From Epiperipatus broadwayi (taxonomy: Eukaryota; Onychophora; Udeonychophora; Euonychophora; Peripatidae): a stretch of DNA of 64,000 nt. This document shows, in pieces, positions 26,654 to 38,309 of this stretch. The notes under the pieces were generated by a model, which saw only the letters and a program-made list of their open reading frames with translations, had not been told where the DNA came from and searched no databases. Within the stretch, counting starts at the first letter, position 1; each line of letters opens with the position of its first letter. The position numbers were made by a program, and so were the translations under genes. The stretch covers positions 930,001 to 994,000 of the forward strand of contig JAQFVV010006507.1 of the NCBI GenBank assembly GCA_028023455.1, written 5' to 3'.

Positions 26654-26910
26654 CAATAAACATCACATGATCATTATTTCTTATGCTTGCTTATAATTGT
26701 TATTAAAACAGGCAAAACTCTCCATACAGTATTGTGACTCAGTGCAATCCAGAGTAATCAATGGATGCCAGAAGGCTTATGTCACAAGACTTCTGGCATC
26801 CATTGATTACTCTGGCTTGCACTGAGTCACAATACTGTATAGATAATATTTCTTGTTTTAGTAATAGTTATAAGCAAGCATAAGAAATGTTGATCATGTG
26901 ATGTTTATTG
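26654..26910. repeat. palindrome of the hammerhead-unit tail
   Basis: Arms 26654-26774 and 26790-26910 around a 15-base tip. Both arms contain the 3' part of the ~167 bp unit seen at 27143 and 29901 (CTTCTGGCATCCATTGATTA, TGCACTGAGT, CAATACTGTAT). So two tails are joined head to head, without the ribozyme half. Confidence 0.85.
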
Positions 26911-27142
26911 CCTTAAAACTAATCCCTGTCTAATAGGATAGTGGTCGGTAAAGTTATTAAAGAACCAAAGATACCAAAATGTATAGGTAGTGAACTGAGT
27001 TCAGACCTATATGACTATATAAACAAATGAGATTGGATTGAAAATATTATGTTTTCAATTTAAGACTCATAGTTTTGTAGTTATGTCGACATAAAAGGTG
27101 GTGCTTGAAGGTTGTACTAGATCTTATGTTCTAGGTGCAGTG

Positions 27143-27309
27143 CTCTCAGATCCTAGGCTCCTCACTGATGAAGGTCACAAGCCAGAAACTAATCTGAGGT
27201 TATTGGATAGGTAGGCACTAGATGGGGCAATTTTGCACAAGCCTTCTGCAGTCCATTGATTACTCTTGTTTGCACTGAATGGCAATTTTATGGAAAGTTT
27301 TGCCTGTTT
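27143..27309 (+). mobile_element. ~167 bp hammerhead-bearing unit, copy 1
   Basis: It starts TCTCAGATCC and ends GTTTTGCCTGTT. It matches 29901-30066 over its full length, and that copy is a clean insertion in one LTR of element B, which defines the ends. The first third carries the hammerhead fold (27160-27199); the rest is non-coding. Size and ribozyme type recall small retrozyme-like RNAs or a non-autonomous Penelope-derived unit. I see no open frame and no tandem dimer. Confidence 0.75.
27160..27199 (+). ncRNA. hammerhead ribozyme, type I layout
   Basis: Stem I is CCTCA (27160-27164) pairing with TGAGG (27195-27199). The core CTGATGA (27165-27171) matches the consensus. Stem II is GGT/GCC around CACAA, bounded by an A on each side, so its first pair would be A opposite A. 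GAAAC (27185-27189) is intact. Stem III is minimal, with the cleavage triplet AUC at 27192-27194 just before stem I closes. All conserved core bases are present. The oddities are the A-A at the base of stem II and the almost absent stem III, which is known for hammerheads in Penelope-like elements. Confidence 0.7.
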
Positions 27310-29403
27310 CAATATTATGAATTGAATATGTACACATGGAAGATGAATTTCAAAATTAAAAGAACTATTTATTGAAAATTAAAATTATATACAATAATTT
27401 TGTATAAAAATTTGAGAAACGTTTTAAAAGAAAATATTTCTACATTTTATGAAACCTGGCTAGACGAGATGAATTTTAAATATGAAAATAATCTTATTAA
27501 ATAATTCACTTTTATTGTGAATTTTCATGAAACTTGTGTTATCTGAGAGAAATGGAATTAATTTTCTTTTAAAGATACTGTTATCCTAAAAAAATGGATA
27601 AAATTTCAAGTGGACTTTATTTTTTATAAAAATTTGCTTTTTCTAAATGGTGGTATGAGCAGTGCAGAGACAAAAAACTTTGTTGGTGAACTTAGTAGTC
27701 ATGAAAAACTCACTCTCTCCCCGTGCTTAACTATTAGTAAGAATCAAGAACATTTTGAGTAGATTATTTTTTATTGTATTAGATAAGAAACAGTTATGTA
27801 AGTTAATAGCTGTTTATTTTAGATATGATATAATTTAATATTTAGATGATATATAAAGTTTATTTAAATATTTAATAGTATAAAATAAAAATAAAAACAT
27901 GATAGAAAAATTAATAGTTTCTGCAGAGGTAATAGGTCTATAACTTCCAAAGGCATGGATATCAACCAAAGAGGATGAATTAACATTATTACTCCTAAGG
28001 ATAAGATTAAGGTACACTGTTATTGATATGTATTTCTAATTTTATGTGCATTTATTTATTCAAGAAAATGATATGATAAAAAAACCAAATGGTATCTTTA
28101 TTTTGTTGTTTATGATATACTAATTTATATTTGAATATTATGTAAAGGTATAACTATACTGTATTATATATGTAAATTTATTTAGATACTATGTGATAGT
28201 AGGAGTATACATATTTTATATTTGGTTTTTGAATACTATATATAAATATTATTTAATATTACAAACAGTATCTGTTTGGATATAAGTTGCCTGTTTGATT
28301 TCTGAATTATTTTGTAAAGAAAGCATTTGAATGAAAGTGTTTATTATTGTAAAATATTTTAAATCATTTGTAGATACAATATTGAGTATTCTTAATATTA
28401 TAGTGAATGTTAAAGATGAAGTTTGGAAATTATTTTATGTTCAGATGATAAAATTTATTTGTGCTGCTGAAGGAGATATTCCAATTGTATATAATTAATA
28501 GTAGTAGTTCAAGATAGGCTAGAGAATGAAATCTTGTGTGATGAGGATATTTGAATATGAAAAATTCTTTTTTAAGTACTGAATATAGCTTTTTAAATTG
28601 CTAACTGAAATAAAGTTAACAAAGGTCAATCAGTAAGTGGTCAGGTAGAAGCCATGATATGAATTTAACATAGACTCAAGAATCAGTGGCATTAAGCTCT
28701 GCATCCATGTGTCTACTGCTTGTTTTTAGAAATTGTAGTTTTGTATCCCTCACTTTAATCACATTTTATCATCACTGGATCCAAATCATAATTGTTATAG
28801 TTATCAAATGATTGAAGAATCATGACTAGCCCATAAAATGTTGTTACAATTTGTTGAAAGACAGGAAGAGTTAAAATATATCACAAACGATGTTTAATTA
28901 ATGTGAAATAATGTTAATGGAATAATTTGATATCCCTAATATTAAAAGAAACCAAGGCAGTACTACGTGAAAATTCTGATTATGAAAATATGAATGAAAG
29001 TAAAATCGGAATGTTATGAACATCAAGCAAGCTGGTGTAAATAAATACCATATGTTTAATTGATTTTAAAATACTACAAATAATATGCTTATTTTAATGA
29101 ATAAAGTAAATAGAAACAAAGAAAAGTTAGAGAGATATTATGAAAGTATAATAAATTATGAAGTGGAGAACTTATTAGAGAATATGTTCTTCTTTATTGA
29201 TGTATAGTTATGTTAATGAACTATCTGAATATTGAACATGAATATTTTATGGAAATATTTATAAAAACATATCGTTATCTAGGAATAGTTTTATTTATTG
29301 AACCTATGAATATTTATTAATATGTTTTGGAAATAATAATATTAATAATGCTTATTAATAATACAGTTTTAGAAAAGTATCATCATTACCATCGAATTGT
29401 ATT

Positions 29404-29406
<3 letters not shown>
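27310..29406. other. AT-rich intergenic DNA, no gene seen
   Basis: About 2.1 kb without a recognisable coding or repeat signature. Confidence 0.5.

Positions 29407-29435
<29 letters not shown>
29407..29435. repeat. (TA)n, left flank of element B
   Basis: TA run ending directly at the LTR start TGTGCCC. Its partner is at 44691-44712. Confidence 0.9.
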
Positions 29436-29438
<3 letters not shown>

Positions 29439-29900
29439 GCCCTTTTCTATAGGTCAGTAATAGTCCATCTCAGTCAATTACTAAAAATTTTAAATTTTAG
29501 AATATGTTCTCTTGATGGTTGGTTATATTTGGTTAATAATATCTTAAAGTATAATTTAAAGCTAAACAAAAGTACGTAACACATAATATTATAATGAATC
29601 ACTTAAAAACAGTTAAATAAAGTTAAAAATATTATTTCATATGGTTGCAAAAGCTGGCCATAATAAATAACACAGCTATAAATATTTAAAAGTATGTTTA
29701 ATAAGCTCAATTTTAATAGTCTTAAACGTATAGATAAATAAATGTTATACAGTATTTCAATTTATAAACTATGTTTAATAATCAAAATTAATATCGTATA
29801 TTTTAAAAATTAGTTTTGTGGTCATGAAAGTAATATATAATTCTATATTTTCTAAAATCTTCTTCCAAATTTTATAATTATATTATTTAATATAATCAGT

Positions 29901-30066
29901 GTTCTCAGATCCAAAGCTCTTCATTGACGAAGGCCACAAGCCAGAAACTAGTGTGGGGATATTGGATGAGTAGGCATTAGAAAGGGATTTTATGCACAAG
30001 CCTTCTGGCATCCATTGATTACTCTGTTTAGCACAGGTGGCAATACTGTATGGAGAGTTTTGCTCT
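29901..30066 (+). mobile_element. ~166 bp hammerhead-bearing unit, copy 2, inserted in the 5' LTR
   Basis: The 3' LTR reads ATAATCAGTGTAGCAATTTT without interruption near 40130, whereas here TCTCAGATCC...TTTTGCTCT lies between CAGTGT and GTAACAATTTT. The flanking GT may be a two-base target duplication. The unit therefore arrived after element B had inserted. Its ribozyme core is mutated: TTGACGA for CTGANGA at 29924-29930, while stem II GGC/GCC and GAAAC (29944-29948) are intact. The triplet at the cleavage site is GTG, which should not cleave. Confidence 0.8.
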
Positions 30067-30570
30067 GTAACAATTTTATTAATTTAGACAGAGAAATAGA
30101 TTGAAAATCGTTGTCAAATTTATTGGTCATGTGATTTAGATAATGTATAGTTTCTCACACATGCTTGTTTGTATCTAAATTAACAAAGCTTGAAATATTT
30201 TAAAAAATTGCATTATAGAGTTGGATAGAATTATTACCTAACATAAAGCAAATATTAAATATTAATTAACTATCCTATGTAATGTTTTAAATAATGTAAT
30301 AAAAACGAATACAGATATAATAAAAAATAAATATTTTGTTTAAATAAAACAAGATAAATGGAATATTAAGAATGGAATAAGTTATTAAAAATTATTTTAA
30401 AAGTTATTTTAAATGTTCAAATAATTTTGAAAAAGTAATAATTGATTTAAAAGTGGTATTTTATATAATATTTTAAAGTTCTATTACGTCATAATTTTTA
30501 TTTTGAAAATTCAATTCTGTAAAAAATTGAAAATATGTAAATTTTTTCTCAATCTAAAAGTAAGAATTAA

Positions 30571-30605
30571 CCAATAGGATAAGGTATTCTTGCAAGGTAT
30601 AAATA
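30571..30605 (+). promoter_or_regulatory. CCAAT and TATA box in the 5' LTR of element B
   Basis: CCAAT at 30571 and TATAAATA at 30598-30605, an RNA polymerase II promoter layout at about 1 kb into the LTR (not counting the nested unit). In the 3' LTR the same place reads TGTAAATA (40652-40659), so the TATA box is mutated there. Confidence 0.5.
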
Positions 30606-30825
30606 CCAGAGATTAATAATGTACTGAAGGAGTTTAATAATGTGTTAGTGGTAATTAATAACATGCCTAGGTAACTGAATAATATCAGAAACTATAGAGG
30701 TGAAAAATCTTTAAATTTTTTATTATTTAGTCAATTTATAGTATTCTCTTATACTTCATTTATGGTAATAGGATACTTTTATATTTTTTTAAAAGAAGGT
30801 TTAAAATACAATATATTTAGAACCG

Positions 30826-32637
30826 CTTTTTTCCACACTAAAAAAAGGTTGCAATTTAGACCGCAATAGCGTGCAACCGTACACATCACAGTTACGGTTT
30901 TTTTCTCTCCGCCATTTTCTATCTTTTTGTACGTCTAAAAATTTTTTCTGTGCGATGAAAATTAGATTTTTTATAGCAATTTTTGTAAAGTACGTTATTA
31001 AAATTTTATATTTTTTTTATCTTTCTAGATTTTATCAACGTATAAACAAAATAACCGCACAAATGGCTTCTTTCGCCGCTGAACGTAATTTTGATTGATT
31101 CTGATGAAGACTTTTTTGTTTGTGTTTGATTCTGAGGTTTCGTCATATTTCACCATTAGCTGTGAGTATTTAATTCCTGATCTATTTTATTTATTTTTTA
31201 TTCAAAATTATATATTTGCAGCTGATCTATTTCATTTATTTTTTATACAAAATTATATATTTGCACTGAAAGCAATAGGTATGTTTCAGAGTGGAAGGCA
31301 TTACCGAAGTAGGTTGGTCTGTCACCCACAGAGTTGAATGCATTTTTTTGTTATGATTATTCATGTTTGTACTATATCACACATACCAAAACTAAAATTT
31401 ATTTGGTCTAAAAATGAATATTTGCATCAACCGGTACTTGCTAACTTGCTAGAGTTATAACCCGAGATCGATTTTTTGGTATTCTAAATAATTTACAATG
31501 CCTCCCAATGCTGAATCAACAGTCATCATCATCATCTCCCATTAATACATAATAATTGCTTGTAATTCCTTTGGGTTATTTATTTTATTTTATTTACTCT
31601 TTTTATTCATTTCATTGTAGATAAGTTTTTAATTACTTTGAAACATACTTTGCTATTATGGTCGCCTGTGAAATAATGCATAATTTAGCTCACCATCATG
31701 ATATTTCAATAATATAGTAATTATTTTTTACACTCATAACTTAGAATTTACTATGTTTTTATTCATTTTATTTTAGAAACAAATTTTTAATTTATTTCAT
31801 CACATACTATGTTTTTATTCATTTCATTGTAGATAAGTTTTTAATTACTTTGAAGCATACTTTGCTATTATGGTCTCCTATGAAATAATGCATAATTTAG
31901 CTCGCCCTTTCTCTCATGATATTCCAATAATATAGTAAGTATTTTTTACACTCATAACTTAGAATTTACTATGTTTTTATTCATTTCATTGTAGATAAGT
32001 TTTTAATTACTTTGAAGCATACTTTTGCTATTATGGTCTCCTATGAAATAATGCATAATTTAGCTCGCCCTTTCTCCTATGATATTACAATAATATAGTA
32101 TTTTTTACGCCCATAACTTACACTTTACTAAAGTTATTACTGTTATTTTTTTTTGATCCACACTAAAAACGTGCATTTCTAATAGATATCCTGCATAGAG
32201 GGCCTAGAAAAACAACTGCTGGCAACAATTGAACATATAGGCTGGTTAGTTAAAAAGCGAAACTGAAATTGTCACCTTTTGCCACATTACTCCAACAAAC
32301 TGTAACTCAGGTAGGTCATGTTATATTTTTTTTCTGCATTTTATGATGAATGTGATGAAGCTGTCTATGAAATTGTAATTGTAGGTTATACATTTCAAAA
32401 TTGAGAGTTTGTGAACCAATATAAAAATAAAAATTTTTAAAATGTGAAAAATATCCTTTTTTTTATTTTTTTGTGGTAATGACTACTTTATCAGCTTTAT
32501 TACATTCTTTCATATTTGCACTTTATAAAAATGTATATATATTTTTTTATTTATTGTAATAAATTAGACATTTCATTTAAAATTGTATGTCCTGTAATTT
32601 TTTCTGGGAATTCAAAATGGCCATTCAGGCCTCTAAT
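30826..32637. repeat. ~1.8 kb block present only in the 5' LTR of element B
   Basis: At 40870-40890 the 3' LTR goes directly from ...ACAATATATTT to TTAAATGGATTGC; here 1.8 kb lies between. The block holds a G+C-richer leader-like part (30826-31140), a 45-base repeat in two copies (about 31178-31267), a ~162-base repeat in three copies (31605-32130) and a possible splice donor CAG-GTAGGT near 32308. No terminal inverted repeat or clear target duplication is visible, so insertion here and deletion from the other LTR remain equally possible. Confidence 0.65.
31605..32130. repeat. ~162-base tandem repeat, three copies
   Basis: Copies begin at ATTCATTTCATTGTAG at 31605, 31817 and 31979. Each continues with ATAAGTTTTTAATTACTTTG, CATACTTT and GCTATTATGGTC. 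The first unit is about 50 bases longer because of an extra partial copy. Confidence 0.85.
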
Positions 32638-35600
32638 GTTAAATGGATTGCTAATTTTTAAGTTTACTTGCAAGTCATATTTTATTTAAGTTTAACCTAA
32701 GCTTCACAATGAAACAAATGAATATAATAAGTAAAATATATATATAAATTATAATACTATGAAAATGCATAGTATGTTCATTGATACCATTCAATTAATG
32801 CTTGACCGTTGAACTGTTTTGGTACATAAAAACCACAGCTCGGACATTATACGGATGCACTGGAAAGCTATTTTGCCATCTAAAAAAAAATTGTGATGCA
32901 TTATTTATAAGCTTATCCAGGAGTTTTAAAAAAAGAATAAGATTCTTATATCTTATGAATTATCATAAAATATAATAATGAAAGAAATAGAATGTTTAGT
33001 CCTTTTTGAAGGAAACTTTTTTTTTAAAAAAAAGAATATATTTTACAAGAATTAAAAAAAAAGCTTACAGAGAAGATTTTGTTAAGAAGTTGTGATATTA
33101 AAAACTTCTAGTCTCAGAAATATTAAAAATGCATCTTTAGAAGTATTTGTTTTGAAGCACTTTATCAAGGATGGAAACCTAAATAAAAGAATGAACACAT
33201 AATAGTCTATTAAAAATGGATCCATGGAAATATTGTGGAAAAGTTTACCGAATATTTTTTAAGATAAATTATTTAAGAAGCTTCACAGGATTAGTTTAGC
33301 ATAATGAATTTTTAATAATAATTATTTAAAACAGTAAAACCAATGATTATTGTTTTATAAAATTTACTAAAAATGGATTAACAAAGACATTATTACAATT
33401 TTTAAGATTTAAAAGATGTATAATTTTTTTTACTATTGTTTTAAAATTTGCTGGCCAACCACCCTCAATGGATTGTTCTTGTTCATCGTGATAGCAACAG
33501 ACCGGGGGGGGGGGGAACGCTCTTGAAGAATAACGCATTTTTAGGAGGAACATTAAAAAAAAACTAGAAAAAATAATAAGCTTTATGAACTCTATCAAGG
33601 ACTTTTATCAAGTAAAGAATTAATGAAGAAATAAGTAATTATAGTCTTGATTTTTTTTATTTTTTTACTAACTTAGTTTAAATGTAAAATTTTCTATGTT
33701 ATAAGAATAGGAAGACATAAAACATTAAGGATTAATAACATTAAAATTTTATATCATAATATAATATTTTTTATAAGAACATTTTAAAATAAAGTGTATG
33801 GTGTGAATTTTCTTTATATCTGCAATGTTCAAGTGGATGAAGAAAACCTACTGTAAATGATGACCAGATTAAGGTTATTTGGTAATAGTAATAACTACTA
33901 AGAATTTATAATGTATACATTTGTTTTCTTTAGATCATCTATGAATCTTAAGAATGAAGTGTAAATGTTTTACTTATACGTAACACATTTTATACATTTT
34001 TTGAAACATTATGAGAATAGGTTGATTTGGAAATATGCATACGGCAATTTTATATTAATGATATAATCCAACATAATAACAAATGATTATGTGATTCTTT
34101 TAAAATTTTCATGTTAGGATATTCAAATATTGTCTGATTACTTTATATATGATTAAGCATACAGAATGATGAAGTAGACAAACTTTTCTTGTGGAACAAT
34201 GGGATTGTTTAATTACCAATGAATTTTATTTATTGTTTTGTAAATGCAGATAGTCATTTATCGATGTATGATGTGGAAAATCTTGAGAAATAATGTTGAG
34301 ATAGTGGCTTGGTAGTACTATGATTAGCAGGAAACCAAGATGATGTATTTTTTTAAAAAAATAGGATATGATAAGGAATAGAAATAATACTTAGTTTTGT
34401 GTAGATATCAGCATAGTTAACAAAGCTCTATGACTGGTACACATTTTATTTGGACATTGTTTTATATTGATTTAAATATTTGAAGTTCTAATAAAGCTGA
34501 AGAAATAGCTTTAACATCGTTCATGTGTTAGAGGTTATTAGACAGGTAAAGGTCATTCTTCTATTTTTTTGTTAATGCACTGTGCCATGATTTTGAGATA
34601 TATTATGAGTGATACTCTAGCTTTCTTCTTTAAATCCTATGCATCTATTTCACTATCTTTATTTCATGTAACTACATCGTTTGGTAAGATATTTTGAAAA
34701 GAAATGGTAAATAATTTAGAGCTTAGGTTATGCTATCGTTTTGTATAAGATTGGTTTATTTGCTTATAAGGAACAGTATTTTATAATTTGAAATTGAAGG
34801 TCCAATGAATCCTAAAGGAAAGGAAAGAGTCATAGAATATATTTTGAATTTATTTCGGAAATAAAATATAAATTTTTAGAATGGAATATCTAAACAAAGA
34901 TATTTTTCTTTAAAATGTTAATAACTTTTGAATACTTATGTTATTGTTTAGAAAAATAAGTACTGCATAATTTTAAAATACAATAGTACAAAGTAAATAA
35001 TAGAAGGAATATGCATGGTATATTTTTTTATTTATTGAATAATCGGAATATATTGATAATTACACTTATATCATACTAAAGTAAGGCTAAATAAGAATAT
35101 ATTATGATTAGTAAACATCGTGTGAAAAATGATATCCACTAAAATCTAGTAATGAATTTTTTTTTTCTAAATATTTTATATAACATCTTTGACATCTCAA
35201 GATGAAATTTGTTTTAATATTTTGAGAAATCCATACTCATAATAATGTTGATTTGTTTTCTGTAGAATATTTTTCCTACGAATGTGTTTTAGAAATAAGA
35301 TAGTTTAATAATATTAAGGATGGAATATTTTTGTTAATAAAATAAATATATTTGTAATAAGTTAACCATAAAGGGAAAGTAAATAGTAACATTTTATTTT
35401 GTCTTAAGTCTAAATAAAGACTTAACTAAATATAAAATATTTTATAACCCAGTAAATAAAAATGTAAAGTATAAAATAAGGATATCCATTGTAAATAGTG
35501 TACATAAATTTTTATTTTATTTTGTTGTTAATAAACTTTGTTAAAATTTGTATTTCAAAATTTTTGTGTCTGAATTGTTTATTTCTCCACTACACTGCAT

Positions 35601-36503
35601 GAAATCACGATATATTCATAATAATTGAAACAAATATATAATTTTGCACAAAAAGATAAATAGAGAATTCTTTTAAGAATTTAAATATTTTATTGGTATT
35701 CTTTTAATTAAATAATCATAATTTTACATTGTTTTTATTGGTCATAAAGTAGTTATCACAATCGTATATTGAATTATATGCTATCAGTTGCTACTTACTT
35801 TTGTTCGTCAGATTATCAAATGCTTTCATGTATTTATTATATTATTACATGAAGAATATTATTATTACTATTTATTCTTATTAGTTTCAGTGTAGTAGTT
35901 TATGACATAAAATTCCCTTCTCATATTTTACTACCGTAATTTAATTAACTTAAAGTAAATTTTATGAACCTGATATTTTTATTGAGCTAGATTATTATAA
36001 ATAGAAGATTAAGACTTAATTATTAGTTTAATCTTAGTGAGTAGAAGTTATTAAAGTCATAAGAATACTATGAGTTTGTTATTTGAAATAGTCATAAGGA
36101 GGGATAGTGTTTTTGTGCCATTGAGGTAGTATCCTGTAGGATATTGGTTCAATGTAATCTATCTTGTCACCTGTATTTTCACTTTAAGTCTCATGAAAAT
36201 ATTAAATATTTATTAAATTTATTTTTATAAACAGAACCTTATTCGTATTTTAAATTTGAGCTAGTGAAACATTTTAATTTTAATGCTGAATATTTTATTT
36301 ATTAATTATTAACTGAGCTAGAACCCGTTTTACTTTATATCATATACTATCTGGAAGTGGAGATGCACAAAGGCAAGGTCAGATTTTGGGCTCCAGCAAC
36401 GAGTTGGGCCTTTGTATTAAAATGGGGAGAGTATGATGGGTTTACATGGTGTGGTTGGCACGATGTGCAGTGGAGCTACCCATAGTACCGGTTAGATTTT
36501 GCT

Positions 36504-36515
36504 CGCCCAACGTGG
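36504..36515 (+). promoter_or_regulatory. tRNA-Lys-like primer binding site, element B
   Basis: CGCCCAACGTGG, twelve bases complementary to the 3' region of animal tRNA-Lys, lies eight bases after the LTR end. The expected leading TGG reads GCT here, so the site is damaged. Confidence 0.65.
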
Positions 36516-37225
36516 CTGCACGATGTGTAGTTGAGACTACAATCGATATGTCAGATTGTGGTTCCCAAATATTTAGGTTATGAGATATAGTAGGAAAGTA
36601 GTTAAAATATATATATATAATACAATAGTTAGTATTTGAATTTGTCCGCGTAACTTTTGATATTATTGACAGGTTTATCTTACAGAAGTAGATAATTTAA
36701 TATTTATTATAGCAATAATTATTTAGGATTTGATTATTATAGTGAACTAAGTGTTTACTATTAAAAACTATTGCAATTTTATGTGGTATATAATCTGATT
36801 GTTTAAAGAAAGTATTATTATATTATTATTATTATTATATTAGTATTATTATTGTTTGTAAAACAATAAGCAGACAAATATTTGAGATATGCATATGTAG
36901 CTAACAATTATTATTATATATTATGACCATATCAATTATTGAAATATTGAAAATATATTTTTAAAATGCTTTATTATTTGCAAAATATTTGTGAATCATG
37001 CATGTGGGAAAGTAACGTGACACACATAATTTTAATCATTATTGTTATTGAAGTTAATTAGGATTAGATTGTATAAGGTGTAAAAAGAGTATTATCTATA
37101 GTTTATTGTGGGTGATGGTTAGATGGGGATAAAAGAAACTGGTAAGGAACTATTTTTATGAAAAATTAATAGTAATATATTGTTTAAATATTGAATTTTG
37201 ACAAAAAAAAACATATTTGTAAAAA
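36516..37225 (+). other. untranslated leader of element B
   Basis: AT-rich, non-coding; contains a short ATT/TAT-rich run near 36815-36850. GCACGATGTG occurs both before and after the primer site. Confidence 0.5.
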
Positions 37226-38160
37226 ATGAATAATCAAGATAATAATTTAGAGAGTGAAATATCTGAGTTTATTGTCGATGAAAGTTGTGAGGAGGAATGA
37301 GAAATAGAAAACTTAATCAAAATGGAAATAGTTATGGATAGTGTCCAAATTATAGATGGTAAAATAAAAGAAGAGGAAGAGGTTGTGGTACTGAAAACAG
37401 TGAAAGAAGAAATAATAATGCCTAAAAAAGAGAATAGTGAAGAGGTATCACCGATGTGGATGAGAGAATGGATGAAATCTTTTAATGAAAATATGAATAG
37501 AAATAATGCAGAATTGAATGAAAATATTAATAAAATTAATATCAAATTAGATGCTAAAATTGTCTCTTTTAAAGAGGATAGTGATAAAAAATTTGATTTT
37601 TTTAAAGAAGATAGTTATATAAAATTTGATGTTCTTAATGAAAATATGAATAAGAATAACGTAAGGTTTGATGCAAAATTTGATTCTTTTAAAGAAGAGG
37701 TAAATGAAAATATGTGTAAGAATAGTAATGAAATCAGAATTTGCATAGAAAGTATGTATCAAAAACTTAATGAAACCTGTAAAACGGTAGAAGATTTTAA
37801 GGTGGAAGTACATGATAAATTTAATAATTTGGATGAGATTTGATAGCAATGAAAAAGCCATTGATTCTTTAAAGGAAGAAATAAATCAAATAGAAGACAG
37901 AAATCAAAAGTTGTTGAAGAGAAAATTTTCTGAATTTTCGGAAAGAGCAGTAAACAATTTAAAAACTCAAATAGAAGAATCTATTGTCTGATGTCAGCTA
38001 AATAATAGTAAGTTAGATCAGAAAATAGAGAGTTATAATTTAAGTGTGAAAAAAAATTATGAAGTAAAAAGTAACATAAATCATATTAACGAAGAAATTA
38101 AGATTATTAAGGAGGAGGTAGGCTAAACTAAAATAAGTATCAAGGAAGAATCCAAAAGGA
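37226..38160 (+). pseudogene. gag-like coiled-coil protein of element B
   Basis: ATG at 37226 begins an acidic N-terminus (MNNQDNNLESE). An in-frame TGA at 37298-37300 interrupts codon 25, then the frame is open from 37322 to 37843. It has EEVSPMWMREWMKSFNENMN followed by repeated N-E-N-M-N-K-N and K-E-D-S-x-K-F-D heptad-like units, a long coiled coil. A neighbouring frame from 37833 continues the coiled coil (SLKEEINQIEDRN) with a TGA near 37988 and a TAA near 38122. The Ty3 capsid domain seen in element A is absent. It aligns by eye with the gag start of element D. Confidence 0.65.
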
Positions 38161-38217
38161 AGTAATGGGAAAATTAAAAAAGTTAGGGATACAATTTTTT
38201 AGGAAAATATAGTAAGT

Positions 38218-38295
38218 ATGAAAGTATCTCTTAAAATAAGTGGTAAATTTGTTGAAATAGTTGATACAGGTTCTGAAATGAATAAAGAATATTAA
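38218..38295 (+). pseudogene. aspartic protease active-site fragment, element B
   Basis: The sequence MKVSLKISGKFVEIVDTGSE followed by MNKEY and a stop is an N-terminal retroviral-type protease piece; DTGSE is the active site. It corresponds to MIKIIISGIVVNTLIDSGSQ in element A. Only about 25 codons survive. Confidence 0.6.
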
Positions 38296-38309
38296 TTTAG
38301 TTAGTAAAA

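Larger units (their letters stand above)
29436..36496 (+). repeat. 5' LTR of element B (7.06 kb with insertions)
   Basis: Collinear with 39670-44689. In the first ~178 bases I count five substitutions and one single-base indel between the two. It is longer than the 3' LTR by two blocks: a ~166 base unit at 29901-30066 and about 1.8 kb at 30826-32637. Without these it is about 5.1 kb. No coding region inside is conserved between the two LTRs. It includes a plausible promoter near 30571-30605. Confidence 0.9.

Noticed and set aside
33347-33598. Minus-strand frame shared by both LTRs of B (also 41595-41780)
   Set aside because: It is shared only because the LTRs are copies; the sequence has no domain, differs by indels and contains a G homopolymer in one copy.
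37234-37861. Minus-strand frames opposite the element B gag
   Set aside because: Phe/Ile/Ser-rich shadows of the Lys/Glu-rich coiled coil on the plus strand.
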